From positions 248,001-312,000 of the forward strand of contig SAXG01000007.1 of NCBI GenBank assembly GCA_012932865.1: a stretch of 64,000 bases of DNA, written 5' to 3'. Position 1 is the stretch's first letter. Every line of letters starts with the position of its first letter. The DNA is from Amylostereum areolatum (Eukaryota; Basidiomycota; Agaricomycetes; Russulales; Stereaceae). This document shows positions 12,757 to 24,009 of the stretch, in pieces. The translations under genes and the position numbers were made by a program. Under the pieces are notes generated by a model. It was not told where the DNA came from. It worked only from the letters and a program-made list of their open reading frames with translations, and searched no databases.

Positions 12757-13185
12757 GCAGGCAAGCTACCGCTACGTTCCGCTTCCAGGTCAATTCGTTC
12801 CAGGATGCGCATTTTTGCAGGTCGACGTCTACTCGGTGCGAGTACGCATGGGTCCTCAATCAAGGCGTACTGACGCTAGACGATTACAGGATGAGGGCAA
12901 TACGTAGTAACGTGCCGGAACAGTCAACGTACCGTCATGCGGTGGCTGGCCGACTATATGCGGATGCTCCCATGCAGTACGTTTGCGTTTGCTGGTACTT
13001 CGCGGACACTGTTAGCACGTGGGCCAGACGTCTGTATTTCATCGTCATCGGTATTCTCCTTGAGCGGGGAGACGAAGGAGGGCAGAGTTGCAGCCTCACT
13101 GCTGGCTAACTGGCAACGGCGGGCCCGTCTTATTGCGTATCATTTTACGCTACTATACACAAAGAGACGCACCGAGCTAAACTCA

Positions 13186-14240
13186 TCAAGGCATGACAAA
13201 GTGGGACGTAGAAAAAGAACTCCGTGTATGTCCTACAGACAATGTAATTTCCTGAGGCAGAACGCTGCGAGTCATTTCGTTTCGCCAACTTTGGATGGGA
13301 ACTTCCCCCAACTGCCTTTGGCCGAAGATGAATCCTCGGTACTTGACAGAGGGCGGGTGATGGTACGCTCCTGAGGATCTATAAGCACGTGGGTTGCGTT
13401 CAACAGAAAAATAGCTTGTGCTTACTTCCGGGAGCTTATGATGCTGGCGGACGAGTCGCCGCCGATACCACCAAATGAAAGCAACAAGTACGCCAAGCAC
13501 AGCGAGGCCCCCGATCACTCCCTCCACGATGGCTCCAATAGATACTGATTTGTTTTTGGGTGCTCTCGAAGGAGACACGACGGCAGATTGTGATGGAGGG
13601 GATATATGTGACGAGGCCGGTGGAGACGGCGGAGGGGAGATAGGTGGCGATGGAGACAGCGTGGCCGGCGTGGACAGTGTTAGTGACGCCAACGACGCAG
13701 GAAATAGCGATGGCGATGGCGAGGCTGAAATCATGGAGGTGGAGGTATTGCCTTCTCTAGGAATTGAAGGTGTGTAGAGGATGTAGTCGACCAAAAAATT
13801 CTTCCCGTTTACCACTGTTGCTGTTAATGTGTGTTCTGGTCCCTCGTCCAATTTCACAGAGGAGTAGAACAAATTACGATAGATCGGCTGGGTGGCGTCT
13901 GCACTGCCTTGGAATATTGCCTGGGGGAGGTCGTCCACCTGGAAATGCACGACAGGGGCCCCGTGAAGGGTCTCGGGTGGGACGGTCCCATACACTTCTA
14001 CGGTAGTACCTTCCAATGTGACAAGGCGTAATGAGCCACCCAACCGGCCAGATGCAGTCCTTTGGACTCACCGGAAAAAGTTAAAGTTAAACTACAGTTC
14101 AGGACGTCCAAGTAGCTACCTGTGGTTGTTTTAAGGTACTCGCTCGACGTCCCAGACTGTTCCCAGTGACTGTCGTAAATGATGCCTGGGTCGCGGTCGT
14201 CTATAATTAAAGTTGTTGCGTTGTAATATACCTGCGTCAT
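13186..14240 (-). CDS. Single-pass membrane protein B (closest paralogue of A)
   Basis: Exon 1 (14240-14072) starts MTQVYYNATTLIIDDRD. Exon 2 starts at 14009 and runs to the stop at 13186, giving 330 residues. The ectodomain is almost identical to that of gene A, and the homology continues through the intron and the promoter, so A and B are a recent tandem duplication. The stalk differs clearly in length and sequence and is rich in Pro and Ser. The membrane helix reads AIVEGVIGGLAVLGVLVAFI. The cytoplasmic tail of about 100 residues lacks the PPPY motif of C to G. A possible GTAAGC donor in the tail would change its end. Confidence 0.8.
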
Positions 14241-14320
14241 ATCTGACTCGGGCGGTCGAAAGTGGTCAGGTTGATCGGGACGAGTGCGATGGACCTAACA
14301 TGCATTGAGGTTACCATGCG

Positions 14321-14327
14321 TTTATAT
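14321..14327 (-). promoter_or_regulatory. TATA box of gene B
   Basis: ATATAAA on the minus strand, about 85 nt before the ATG at 14240. The surrounding block matches the promoter of gene A. Confidence 0.5.
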
Positions 14328-14519
14328 GCAGGCAAGCTACCGCTACGTTCCGCTCCCAGGTCAACTCGTTCCAGGATGCGTATTTTTTGCAGGTCGACGA
14401 CCACTCGGTGCGAGTACGCATGGGTCTTCAATCAAAGTGAGTTGACGCCAGAGAATTCGTTGAGGGCAATACGTACAGTGAGGTTCGGCGGAAGCGCGTG
14501 CATACAGTGATACAGAGGT

Positions 14520-14860
14520 AAAAACTTCCGTACCAGGCGGTGGTCTCTCTTCGAGAGCTGAACTCGCGTGCCTTCGCCGCCACCAAAAGAGGAGGACGTT
14601 GAAGAGCGTACTTAGCTCTACGAGACCGCCAACTGCTCCTCCTGCGATGGGGTTTTATCTCCCTAAAACCAATACACGTAGACTGCTCCCGAACCAGCTC
14701 ATCTCTGAGATATATATCTCAAGCCTGGCGTAGGGATGCATGTGCCATACGGTGTCCATCCTGGAGTGGAAGAGAGACTGCTCCAAACGTAAGACAGTCA
14801 AGGTACGCGGTGACGAGACTTGAACGGAGCGGAACGTCAGGATGGCAGACGGCACGGATA
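14520..14860 (-). pseudogene. Relic of an array member: membrane helix fused to promoter remnant
   Basis: At about 14,520-14,660 the minus strand reads PIAGGAVGGLVELSTLF and FWWRRRHASSALE, the membrane helix and start of the tail of a C/D-type paralogue. The adjoining 14,660-14,860 resembles the region just upstream of gene C (about 16,420-16,600). The ectodomain and stalk are missing, so this is an internally deleted gene copy. The rest of the 14.24-15.30 kb gap shows no gene. Confidence 0.6.
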
Positions 14861-15300
14861 TCCATTCGTGGGAAAGCATCCCGGGCCGTATCGGCGGGCA
14901 TCCGTACGGCGGGTGGATGACGTCATATTGGGGCAATACGTTTGCGTCTCCTAGAGCCTGAGGCTAGAGGTCGTGAATAGAACCATCCCCTTATGTAAAG
15001 GCCCTTTGAGACGTCAAGAAATTCGATGAGATATTGTAGTTGACCGGGAAAGTTGGACTCTGTGATGGTGGGATTGGATTGCAGCGCTCAGTATCCCGTC
15101 GTGGCCAAGGCTCCGGACGGACAAGCTAGTAGGGAGGAGAGATGGATAGATCATTGTATCCCGCACTTGCTCTTGTAACAGAAGGTCAGCAGTCACGTTA
15201 ACATGTGTCTCATACTTCCTCCTTAGCCAAACCTCCAATGAACGACGGATAGAATTCCGAGTGATGTACCCAGCCACCTATTTATGAAACGAGACCGCTA

Positions 15301-16355
15301 TCATGATCTGGCCCCGGGAAGCCCTGCATACGGCGGAGGGAGGAGGTCCACGGGGACCCGAGTATCTTCACGATGCGTTGACCACCCGCGTCCTTCCAAT
15401 ATCATCGACATCATCTCCAAACGATGCGCGTCTTGGGTTGACGTCAACGGCACAGCTGTCCGACTGGCAGTAGCAATACTCTGAGCCCTGATGGGTGGTG
15501 CACGAGACTTCTCCGGACGAGGGGAGGAACGTCGGCGTTCGAAGAAGGGCGAAGGTGGTCGAATGCCTACAGTGAACCGTGGCATCAGAAACGCGGGCAT
15601 TTAGAGATGTAAAATTCCGTACGGGAGACCAATCCTTCAAGAGCTAAACTCGTGCGTCTTCGTCGCCACCAGATGAGGATCAGAAGCGTGCTCAACGCAA
15701 CAAGGCCTCCAACTGTGCCCCCTACGATGGTTGCGACCGGCACTGAACTTCTTGCGAATGTGTTCGTGGGAGGGGTGCTAGTGCTTGACGATGGTAGGGG
15801 TGGAGACATAGACAGCAGAGACGACGTGGGCGATATTCGGGATACTGGCGGTGGAAGAGGCGAAGAAGACTGTGGCTTTGGGCTGACCGGTGGTGCGGGA
15901 AGCGAGGGGGTATACAGAAAGTAATCAAGCCAGAGTGTCTGCTCGTTCAGCACCTTCCCCGTCAGAACGTGCTGTCCACTATCCAGCGTCGTAGAGGAGT
16001 AAAACAACATTCCGTAAGTCACCACATTCACGGTGGGCTGGTGATATATCACCGCGGGAAGGTCGTCAATCTGGAAATTCACGACAGGAGGCGTGGTCGC
16101 AGGGGTGCCAAACACCTCTACGGCTGTACCTTCCGAGAGCGAAGTATGTATTGAATTACATGCCCCTACAAAATGAACATTGCACTCACCGAGAAAGCTG
16201 AATTGAAAGCTGCAGTTTGGAGATCCGACTTTGCTGCCCCGTGTCGTGTCATCGTACTCGTCTGAAGTTCCTCCGTTGTACCAATCGCCTTCGTAATGGA
16301 CACTACTATCGCGGTCGTCGACGATTATTGTTGTCGCATTGAAATATGTCGCCAT
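15301..16355 (-). CDS. Single-pass membrane protein C with PPPY tail
   Basis: The start was chosen at ATG 16355 (MATYFNATTIIVDDRD) because it matches the starts of the other members. A longer open frame begins at 16421. Exons are 16355-16190, 16129-15623 and 15566-15301, with phases that fit, giving 312 residues. The order is ectodomain (GTAVEVFGTPATTPPVVNFQ), Ser/Pro stalk, helix (VATIVGGTVGGLVALSTLLI), WWRRRR, and a tail with PSPFFERRRSSPRPEK ending in DLLPPPYAG. The PPPY motif is the core WW-domain ligand, as recognised by Rsp5/Nedd4-type ubiquitin ligases. Intact, with no frame break seen. Confidence 0.8.
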
Positions 16356-17034
16356 TATTTGATCGAGGATGCCAACAAGAGGGGTGGATGAGGATAGAAG
16401 AAAAGGCAAATGGGAAGCCATGGCGGAGCTTTATCTTCCTGAAACGAATATACGTTCTGCTCCTGGACCAGCTCGATTGTCTCTGGGTTATCTTTCCGGA
16501 ACTTGGCGAGTATGTGTGTGCCATGTGGCACCCATCCTGGGGTGGAGGAAAGACAACGGCCTCACACGTAATACGGTCGAAGTACGTAGCAGTCAGAAGG
16601 TGAGGTCCGGTTTTGTTTGGCGAGGAGAGCGGGCCAATAGACTCGGGCGGACCCGATGTTCTTGACGGCCAAGCCGTGGGTTTACGCTGAGAATGGGGTG
16701 GTGGAAGCGATGGGATAATTGAATGAACAAGAGAGAGGCGGTCGAAGAATGAGGATTGAGGACTGTATAATCTTGATGCGAAGGTTCTTCATATCCAGGT
16801 TGTCGGATAAACACGAATATACATGCTCCACGCTCCACGTTTTCCTTGCACTGCACATGTACAAGAAGAAGGGGATACGTATACGGTATAACCGACAGGC
16901 CTCTTCACGGTACGGGGGCCCGGTAAAAGCACGAGCCATCCATAGCATCCCATCCCGGATACGATGGTGACGCCCCGAGCGAGGGATGAACAACGTGTGG
17001 CGATAGATACGAATGCTACGGGATATTGTTTGGA
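16356..17034. other. Upstream region of gene C
   Basis: This region contains a block homologous to the promoters of D and the later units, with a TATA-like stretch near 16,815-16,825. Open frames here look alike between units only because the non-coding DNA is homologous. No gene is supported. Confidence 0.45.
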
Positions 17035-17420
17035 AGGAGATACGCAGATCGGAGAGGTAATCTGGGCTTTTTTGTTTCTCCTACGCCACCAGATGAGGAC
17101 GATGACTATGGCCAGTACAGAGATGTCGCAGACAACACCGCTAGTCGATGGGGACTACGGGTGAGTTTCGTGGGAGTTCACCTAAACCTGGCGAAGTCCT
17201 TGACGGATATTGGTGGAAAGACGAGAGTATGGAAAGAAAATGGAGAAAGGCCTGACAAGGACCGCGTGGAAAGAGCGTTCGACAATAGATGATATCGTAG
17301 ATGAAGGAGCGTAAGTGACGATGGGGAGGTCCATGAAGATGTGGCTGAGGACGCTAGCGGTGATGACAGGGAGTCCGGGTCATGCGAAAGTTGCAACGCT
17401 GAAGTGTCATGTTTATAGCC
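17035..17420 (-). pseudogene. Relic of an array member: stalk and membrane helix
   Basis: The minus strand shows a Ser/Pro-rich stretch (SLSSPLASSATSSWTSPSS) at about 17,300-17,410. A helix of the E/F/G type (ISVLAIVIVLIWWRRRNKKA) follows at about 17,050-17,140. No ectodomain or tail is attached in frame. It looks like the 3' part of a degraded paralogue between C and D. Confidence 0.55.
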
Positions 17421-17546
17421 GTCCCGACTTCCGACAACCAAGAAGTCTCCGATGTACATCATTTTGTCCACCATAGTCCTATTGGATAGACGGGCGGTAA
17501 TCCGTAAAGACTGAACCCAGCTATCTGTGTTCTTGATGGACCGCTA

Positions 17547-18654
17547 TTACTGATCGACTCCGGCGGGCCCTCCATACGGCGGTGGGAGGTCGAGGGTTCG
17601 TCCTCCTTGATGTGTCGCACATCCGCGTCCTTCCAAGGACATCGAATGTTATCTCCAGGGGACGCACATCCCGGGCTACCGTTGGTTGCGCGAGGGACCG
17701 TGTCGGCGCGTGTCGGTCAGATATATGCATTCCTCTGCCGGTCTGGGGGGAAGGAGGGAAGACCGGTTGGCTGCCTACTAGCGGCTGGTTGGACGCTCCG
17801 AGTCCCTGTGGCCGGCTTTTCTGGACGAGTGAATGAACTTCGGCGTTGGATGAAGGGTGACAGAGGACGGATGTCTACAGCGAACATTGATATTAGAAGA
17901 GTGTGCATACAGACGTGGAAAATGTTCGTACCAGGCGGAGGCGGCCTGACTTCGACAACAGATGACGACAAGCCCGCGCGTCTTCGTCTCCGCCGAATGA
18001 TATAAACGCCGAAGAGCGTACTTAGCGCGAGGAGGCCTCCAACTACTCCTCCAGCGATTCCGATGGATATCAGGTTCCCTGTGGATGTCCTGGCGGGAAG
18101 GGAGCTGGTGTTTGGGGATCCTGACAAAAAAGAAAGGGAAGATGAAGAAGATAGGGAGGATGTTCCAGAGGTTCCGGTAGGAGGTGAAGGAGTGTAGAGA
18201 AGATAGTCAAACCAAAATATCTGCTGGTTCAACACCGTTGCCGTCAGATTATGATGTCCATCGCTCAATGCTATTGAGGAATAAAAGAGCAACTTGTAGA
18301 TCGGCGTCGTATCCTGCTCAGGCTGATAAATCACCCAAGGAAGGTCGTCAATCTGAAACTTCACGACTGGAGGGGGGGTGCTATTTCCAAGGGTCCCAAA
18401 CACTTCCACGGCCGTGCCTTCGGAGAGTGAAGTACTGTATTAGTCACTTCCATATCCCGACAATAATGGATAGTAAACTCGCCAAGGAAGCCAAATTGGA
18501 AGCTGCAGTTGGAAATATCCAACAGACTACCGGTCGTCGTGTCCTAGTACTCGTTTGAAGTTCCCTTTTCCTCCCAGGAGCCTTTGTAATGTATGTTGGG
18601 ATCGCGGTCGTGGAGTATTAATGTCGTTGTGTTGTAATATAGCTCTGTGGACAT
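17547..18654 (-). pseudogene. Single-pass membrane protein D, premature stop
   Basis: Exon 1 starts at 18654 (MSTELYYNTTTLILHDRD). It contains an in-frame TAG at 18544-18546, where gene C has GAT in the same context (NEY-stop-D). The exon 1 donor is GC (GGCGAGT) instead of GT. Exon 2 from 18417 carries the ectodomain end (TAVEVFGTLGNSTPPPVVKF), the stalk, the helix (ISIGIAGGVVGGLLALSTLF) and RRRRRR. After a tail intron comes SPFIQRRSSFTRPEKP, then a stop at 17717. The conserved ending DLPPPYGGPAGVDQ lies further on in another frame, ending at 17547. The three lesions together make D a pseudogene. Confidence 0.7.
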
Positions 18655-19064
18655 ATTGCGAACCTAGAATATTCACAAGAGGGGTGGTTGAGAGGCAAAG
18701 GAGAAAAAGCAAGTAGGCAGCCCCGCCGGGGTTTTGCGTTCCTGAAATGAATATACGTTTTGCTCTTGGATGGCCCCACGTGTACGACAGCCAAAGTACG
18801 TAGTTGTATAGGTTGATTTTACGATATGGGTGGAGGTAGGTTTGGAGATGACCAGCAGACAGACGTTGATGGCCATGCGGGTTGAACACCCGGCGAGGCT
18901 CGGTTCTTCGGTCCACAATGTTGTACAAATCCGAATATATATGCTCCACGTTTCCTTGCACTGCAACTGAGCAAAGAGGTACGTATAGCCAGCAGGCCTC
19001 TTCACGAAACGGGAGAAACCGGTAGCTCAAGAAGCCATTGTCCAAGCACCGTTCATCCGTATCA
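18655..19064. other. Promoter region of gene D
   Basis: This gap holds a block shared with the upstream regions of other array units, including an ATATATATTCG stretch near 18,935-18,945. No gene is supported. Confidence 0.45.
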
Positions 19065-20462
19065 TCACCGTCCCGAATACGGCGGTGGCACATCCCCAAC
19101 ATTGTCGTGATGCATTCTTCGAGATGTCCCGTGGTCTGACATGCTTCCCTGCCTGGAGAGCCTCCGCTCGCTCAAGTTCTGTACGAGCCCGATGCTTTCC
19201 CCATTCTCGAGAGCGGGATTCCCTGCGGTGGCCGCGTTGAACGCAGATGGTGCGTTCGACCTGTGCGTGTGACGGATAGAAGACCTTGATATCTGTCTTT
19301 CAATGCCGAAGGATGGTGTGTCTGGGATGAACGCTTCGCTGTAGTGTCCGCTGTGCCGGGGAGACGTGGTCACGATCCTGGCTTTGTTGATTGCACGATA
19401 AGTGCTCCGGCGTTGAAGAAAAGGTGAAGGAGCACGTGATAAACGACGTGCTACGATGGACCCGAACGTTAGCCGCGAGAACAGTCCTCGGAAGAGACGA
19501 AACAGACCATAAGGCTGGGTTGAGCCGGCTTTTGCTTTCCTCCTACGCCACCAGACGAAAGCGAAGAGCACGACGAGAACGAAGACCCCGCCGACGACCC
19601 CGCCAACGATGGGCCCTACGAGCGAGCTTGCCGTGGATCTATTTGATGAATCCACGGCGTCGGTTGTTGGTGGGGTAGAAGTCGGTGAAACCGAGGGTAT
19701 AGGCACGGGTACGGTAGGAGATTGGGGTACGAAGGGTGTTAAAGGAGAGGTCGACACTGAGGAGAGTGAAGGGGTGAGAAAGAGCGACGAAGATGGAAGC
19801 AATGATGATAGGGATGGTGACGCGGCAGAGGAGGGTGGAGGTGAAGACGGGTCCGGGTCCTGCGGAGGTTGCGGAGATGCTGATGGCGCAGGCGGCGAGG
19901 AAGGTGACGGAGACGATGCAGGTGATGGCGACGGCACAGGCGGCGGAGACGACAAAGACGAGGAAGGAGAGGAAGACGGATCCAAGGGGACGCTGGTATC
20001 GCTCGGGGTCGAGGGTGTATAGATAATGTCATCGACCCATAGGGTGTCCGCGTTCGTAACCGTCACCGTCAGGGTGTGCTGTCCAGCGTCCAACGTAGGG
20101 GAGGAGTAGAATATATTGCCATAGGTCGTGTCGCTGACTGCGCCCTGTTCGTATACCGAGACGGGAAGGGCATCTATCTGAAACTGTGCGACCGGGTTTT
20201 GGCCCACTGAGGTGGTTCCAAGCACCTCAATGGCGGTCCCTTCCGAAAGGGATACATGTCAGAATCAAGTATCAAACAAGAGCGCGGTGGACTCACCAAG
20301 GAAAGGAAATGTGAAGTTGCATCCACCCGCACTACATTTGCTACCGTGGGTGGTCTGCTGATATTCCTGCGGCGTCCCTCCAAGAGACCACCCGTCCGAG
20401 TACGCAATGCTATAATAACTGTCGTCGATGATTATGGCCGTCGAGTTGTACCATATCGTCAT
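19065..20462 (-). CDS. Single-pass membrane protein E with PPPY tail
   Basis: Exons are 20462-20297 and 20239-19065, giving 446 residues. It starts MTIWYNSTAIIIDDSYYSIA. The exon 1-2 join gives LGTAIEVLGTTSVGQNPV, and the ectodomain ends TLWVDDIIYTPS. A long stalk of Ser and Pro follows, then the helix (LVGPIVGGVVGGVFVLVVLF), WWRRRKAKAG, and a tail of about 140 residues with RAPSPFLQRRS and a C-terminal DVPPPYSGR. The stalk is likely O-glycosylated. The tail offers basic-Ser sites and a WW-domain ligand. E, F and G form a subgroup with the same stalk type and tail. Intact. Confidence 0.85.
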
Positions 20463-21497
20463 TGGTTAACCGCCGCCCACTGAGGGGGAAAGATACTTGT
20501 AGGGAAAGGAACGAGGGAGATCATGGGTCTGTGGTGGGCTTTTGTACGCGAGACGTTCGATCGGTCCCGAAAACATTCTTGCAGCCTTGTAAAGGTCGTT
20601 GCTGCGTGTGATTATGGTCGTGATTTCAGGCCTTCAAACGGGCATACAATGACTTGTCTCAACATCGTGGATTCTGTGTCCGTTTACATGAAGCCGCAAT
20701 TCAACTACATCAGTCTTGCGAAGACATAACGTGGGGATAGGCAACACTCACTTTGGCAATGTAAACAACCGGGGTACTAGACTGGGCACAAATTCATCTA
20801 TACCAAGTCATCACAGTCCAGTTTCGTCCGCGGCGCTCCGAAATCCGAGAAGTCAGGTGGCGACCCCACAACCAGCAAAGCCATAGAAGGCCATCCTGTC
20901 GCCCGCAAACAGCTGTTGGAATCTGAAACGGCAACACGACGCCAGGAGTTGAAGATGTTCTGACGCGATCTACAACATCAACAAAGCCACTGTTGCCCAC
21001 CAAAGCTGATGGAATCTAAAACAGCGATACGGCGTCAGAAACTGAAAATATTCTGATAAACTGAATGCACGAACTTCATCTTCACCAAAGAGGTCAACCG
21101 ACGGTGGGCACTGTCATCTTCCAGACCAGGTATATGTAAGCACATAGTCACTGCGATTGGTTGCAACCGAGCCTGTTTGGCGCCTCCTTTGTGTCATCCA
21201 TGCCTGTGACGATCAAAGTGCATAGTTAGAGGGGTTAGTTTGGCGAGGTGGGGGGTGGGTGGATGTTTAGTATGTCAAGCACTGTGAGGAAGAAGTTTAT
21301 GACTATAATTTCGAATGAACACGTCGGGGAGCTCGGTTCTTCACGCCGATGCTGTTGGATCAATACGAATATAAATGTCCGATGTTTTCCTTGCACTTCA
21401 AAATACCACGGAGGTGTGTGAGGCCGGCGGGCCACTTCACGAAACGGGGGAACCAGCAGCTTGAAAGGGGCCATCCAAGCACCGGTCATCCATATCA
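20463..21497. other. Upstream region of gene E with possible decayed paralogue
   Basis: The first 450 nt match the upstream DNA of F and G, so the duplicated unit includes the promoter. Further on, at about 20,800-21,250, fragments resemble the region upstream of F. They may be traces of a second, decayed gene in each unit. A TTTATATTCG stretch lies near 21,365. No intact gene is supported. Confidence 0.4.
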
Positions 21498-22880
21498 TTA
21501 CCGTCCCGAATACGGCGGCGGCACATCCCTAACATCGTCATAATACACTCTTCGCGACGCCCCTTGGCGGTCTGACACGCTCTCCTGCCTGGAGGAACCT
21601 CGCTCGCTCAAGTTCAGCACGAGTCCGGAACGTTCCATGTTCTCGAGCTCGGGATCCGGGGTTGCAGTGGTCGCGTTGAACGCAGATGGCACGTTCGATA
21701 TGTGGGTGCGGTGACCATAAGACCTTGACGACCGTCTTTCTAGGCCGAAGGATGGTCTGTCAGGGGTAAACGTCTCGTTGTAGTGTCCGCTGTGCCGGGG
21801 AGAAATGGTCATGGCCCGGGCTTTGTCGACTTCGCGGTAGCTGCTTCGTCGTTGAAGAAAAGGTGAAGGAGCGCGGGATGACCGACGTGCTACGATGAAC
21901 CCGAATGTTAGTCGCAAGACTAATGTCTAGAAGGGACGAGATTGACCGGAGAGTTGATCTGAACCGGCTTTTGCCCTTCTCCGACGCCACCAGATGAGGG
22001 CGAATAGTACGGCTAGGACAGAGACACCGCCGACGACCCCACCAACGATGGGGCCTACGAGCGATGTTCGTGTGGATCCACCTGGTGAAGTATCGTTGAC
22101 GGTTGTGGGTGGAGCAGAAGTCGATGAAGATGAGGATACGGGTAAGGACTGTGTCGATGGTGAGTTCGACGGTGAGGAAACAGAAGGGATGAAAAAGAGC
22201 GACGAAGAAGAAAGCAATGAAGATGAGGACAATGATGATGCGGCTGAGGAGGCTGGAGATGAAGATGAAGACCTGTCAGGAGCCTGCGAAGGTTGCGGAG
22301 ATGGTGACGGTGCAGAGGGTAGGGAAGAGGAAGGGGATAACACAGGTGGCGAGGACGAGGACGAGGACGGGGAAGAGGAAGAGGAAGAAGGTGCGGGAGA
22401 CGAGTTGGTATCGCTCGGAGTCGAGGGCGTGTAAAGAATGTAATCAACCCATAAGGTGTCCGCGTTTGTAATCGTTGCCGTCAGGGTGTGCTGTCCAACG
22501 TCCAACGTAGGGGAGGAGTAGAATACATTGCCGTAGGTCGTGTCGCTGACTGCGCCCTGTTCGTATACCGAGACGGGAAGGGCATCTATCTGAAACTGTG
22601 CGACCGGGTTTTGGCCTACCGAGGTGGTCCCAAGCACTTCAACGGCGGTCCCTTCCGAAAGGGATACATGTCAGAATCAAGCATCAAACAAGAAGGCGAG
22701 CGCGGTGGGCTCACCAAGGAAAGGAAATGTGAAGGTGCATCCACCCGCACTACATTTGCTACCGTGGGTGGTCTGCTGATATTCCTTCGTCGACCCTGCA
22801 GTGTCCCAATCGCCCGAGTACACGATGTACAGGTTACTGTCGTCGATGATGATGGTTGTCGAATTGAACCGTACCGCCAT
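21498..22880 (-). pseudogene. Single-pass membrane protein F, in-frame TAG after the membrane helix
   Basis: Exon 1 is 22880-22715 (MAVRFNSTTIIIDDSNLYIV). Exon 2 starts at 22651. Ectodomain, Ser-rich stalk and helix (VGGVSVLAVLFALIWWRRRR) are intact, but TAG at 21927-21929 stops the frame a few residues into the tail. Beyond the stop the same frame continues as RLTFGFIVARRSSRAPSPF to DVPPPYSGR at 21498, with no other lesion. The stop therefore removes only the cytoplasmic tail, leaving a 296-residue anchored ectodomain instead of 439. It may still act as a tail-less form, or it may be a very young pseudogene. Confidence 0.75.
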
Positions 22881-23559
22881 TGGTTCACCGTGGAAGTCTG
22901 GGCGGGAAACACGGACTGCCACACAGGTAGGAATGGAAATGAGGGAGAAGAAACCATGTACACATATCCATGGCAGGCTTTTATGTGCAGAACGTTTTAT
23001 TTGATGGGTGAGTACGAAAGAAGTCTTCCAGCCCTGTACAATTTGTGGTTTCGTGTTTCGCCATTACACGCTTATATGATCGTGATCGCATGCCGTCAGT
23101 GGACATGCCAAGGACATGCAGTGATTTGTCTCGACATCATGCATCAAGGGTCGCATGTCGTTTACAGCTGCAATTCGACCGCATCACTTAGTTCCGCGAA
23201 GACAGCGTGGGGATGGGCAACACTCACTTTCACGAAGTATGTAAACAGCCGAAATACCACTGAACAGGTACGGGACCCCTCTATACAAGGTCGTCATTCA
23301 TTCTGCTCCACGGTATTCCAGAATGGGATGATGCACCATCGAGAACGCCAGAGAAGGCCGTCCTGGCGCTCCTGTAAAAGCAACTGAAATCTGAAACTGG
23401 TGAACCAAGGAAATCCAGACTTTGTCTTCGCTGGAGAGGTCGATCGACGGTGGGCGCCGTCGTCTTCCGGACCAAGTATGAGTGATCGCCGCGGTTGGTT
23501 GAAATCTCAAACTTGTTTTGCTGCCTCCTTTGTACCTTAGCATTCGTGGTTTGAACTTT
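22881..23559. other. Upstream region of gene F
   Basis: This DNA matches the upstream regions of E and G. A CATAAAAG on the minus strand near 22,980 could be the TATA element. The minus-strand open frame at 23,298-23,543 shows only weak resemblance to the family (QFQI followed by unrelated sequence). Confidence 0.4.
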
Positions 23560-23990
23560 GAGCGGCTGACCTTGTATTCATTTGAAGTTTCTTCGTCGAG
23601 CCAAGTGCCTTGTCGGTGATAATGACAGTCGTCACATTAGGATGTGTCGCCATTATTTGCGCGAGGATGCCGATATGACGTAGTAATTAGAAGGAGGAAA
23701 GTAGTTGTGGGGAGGTGGATGCCAGTTGATCTATGTCGGGTCAGGTTATTGATTCTTGCGTAAAGACCACGCCGAGGCTCTGCCGGGCCAGGGAATGGTG
23801 GAAGGGTTGGGACGGAAGTTGAAGGTTATTTGAGACGAACACGCCTGGAAGCTCGGTTCGCTATTGGATAAATACGAGTATATGGATCTTTGTTCCGCGG
23901 TTTTCCTTGGACTGCAAAAGAATGAGGGGATATGTACGACCGGAAGCCTCTTCACGAAACAGGGGAACCGGTAGCTTGAGAAGGGCCATC
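23560..23990 (-). pseudogene. Relic of an array member: start of exon 1 with promoter
   Basis: The minus strand from about 23,654 reads MATHPNVTTVIITDKALGS. A few bases later, in another frame, comes GTWLDEETSNEYK. Both match exon 1 of gene C and D (MATYFNATTIIVDD, GTSDEYD) with a small deletion between them. The DNA beyond it up to 23,990 resembles the promoter blocks of C and D. Nothing of the rest of the gene remains before gene F's upstream region. Confidence 0.55.
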
Positions 23991-24009
23991 CAAGCACCGA
24001 CCATCCATA

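Noticed and set aside
16682..19102. Minus-strand frames upstream of genes C and D that resemble each other
   Set aside because: The similarity comes from duplicated promoter DNA; starts, ends and frames are not kept between units.
19609..20022. Plus-strand open frame rich in Gly, Asp and Glu opposite gene E (similar ones lie opposite F and G)
   Set aside because: It is the antisense of the Ser/Pro stalk; codon bias of the stalk keeps the other strand open.
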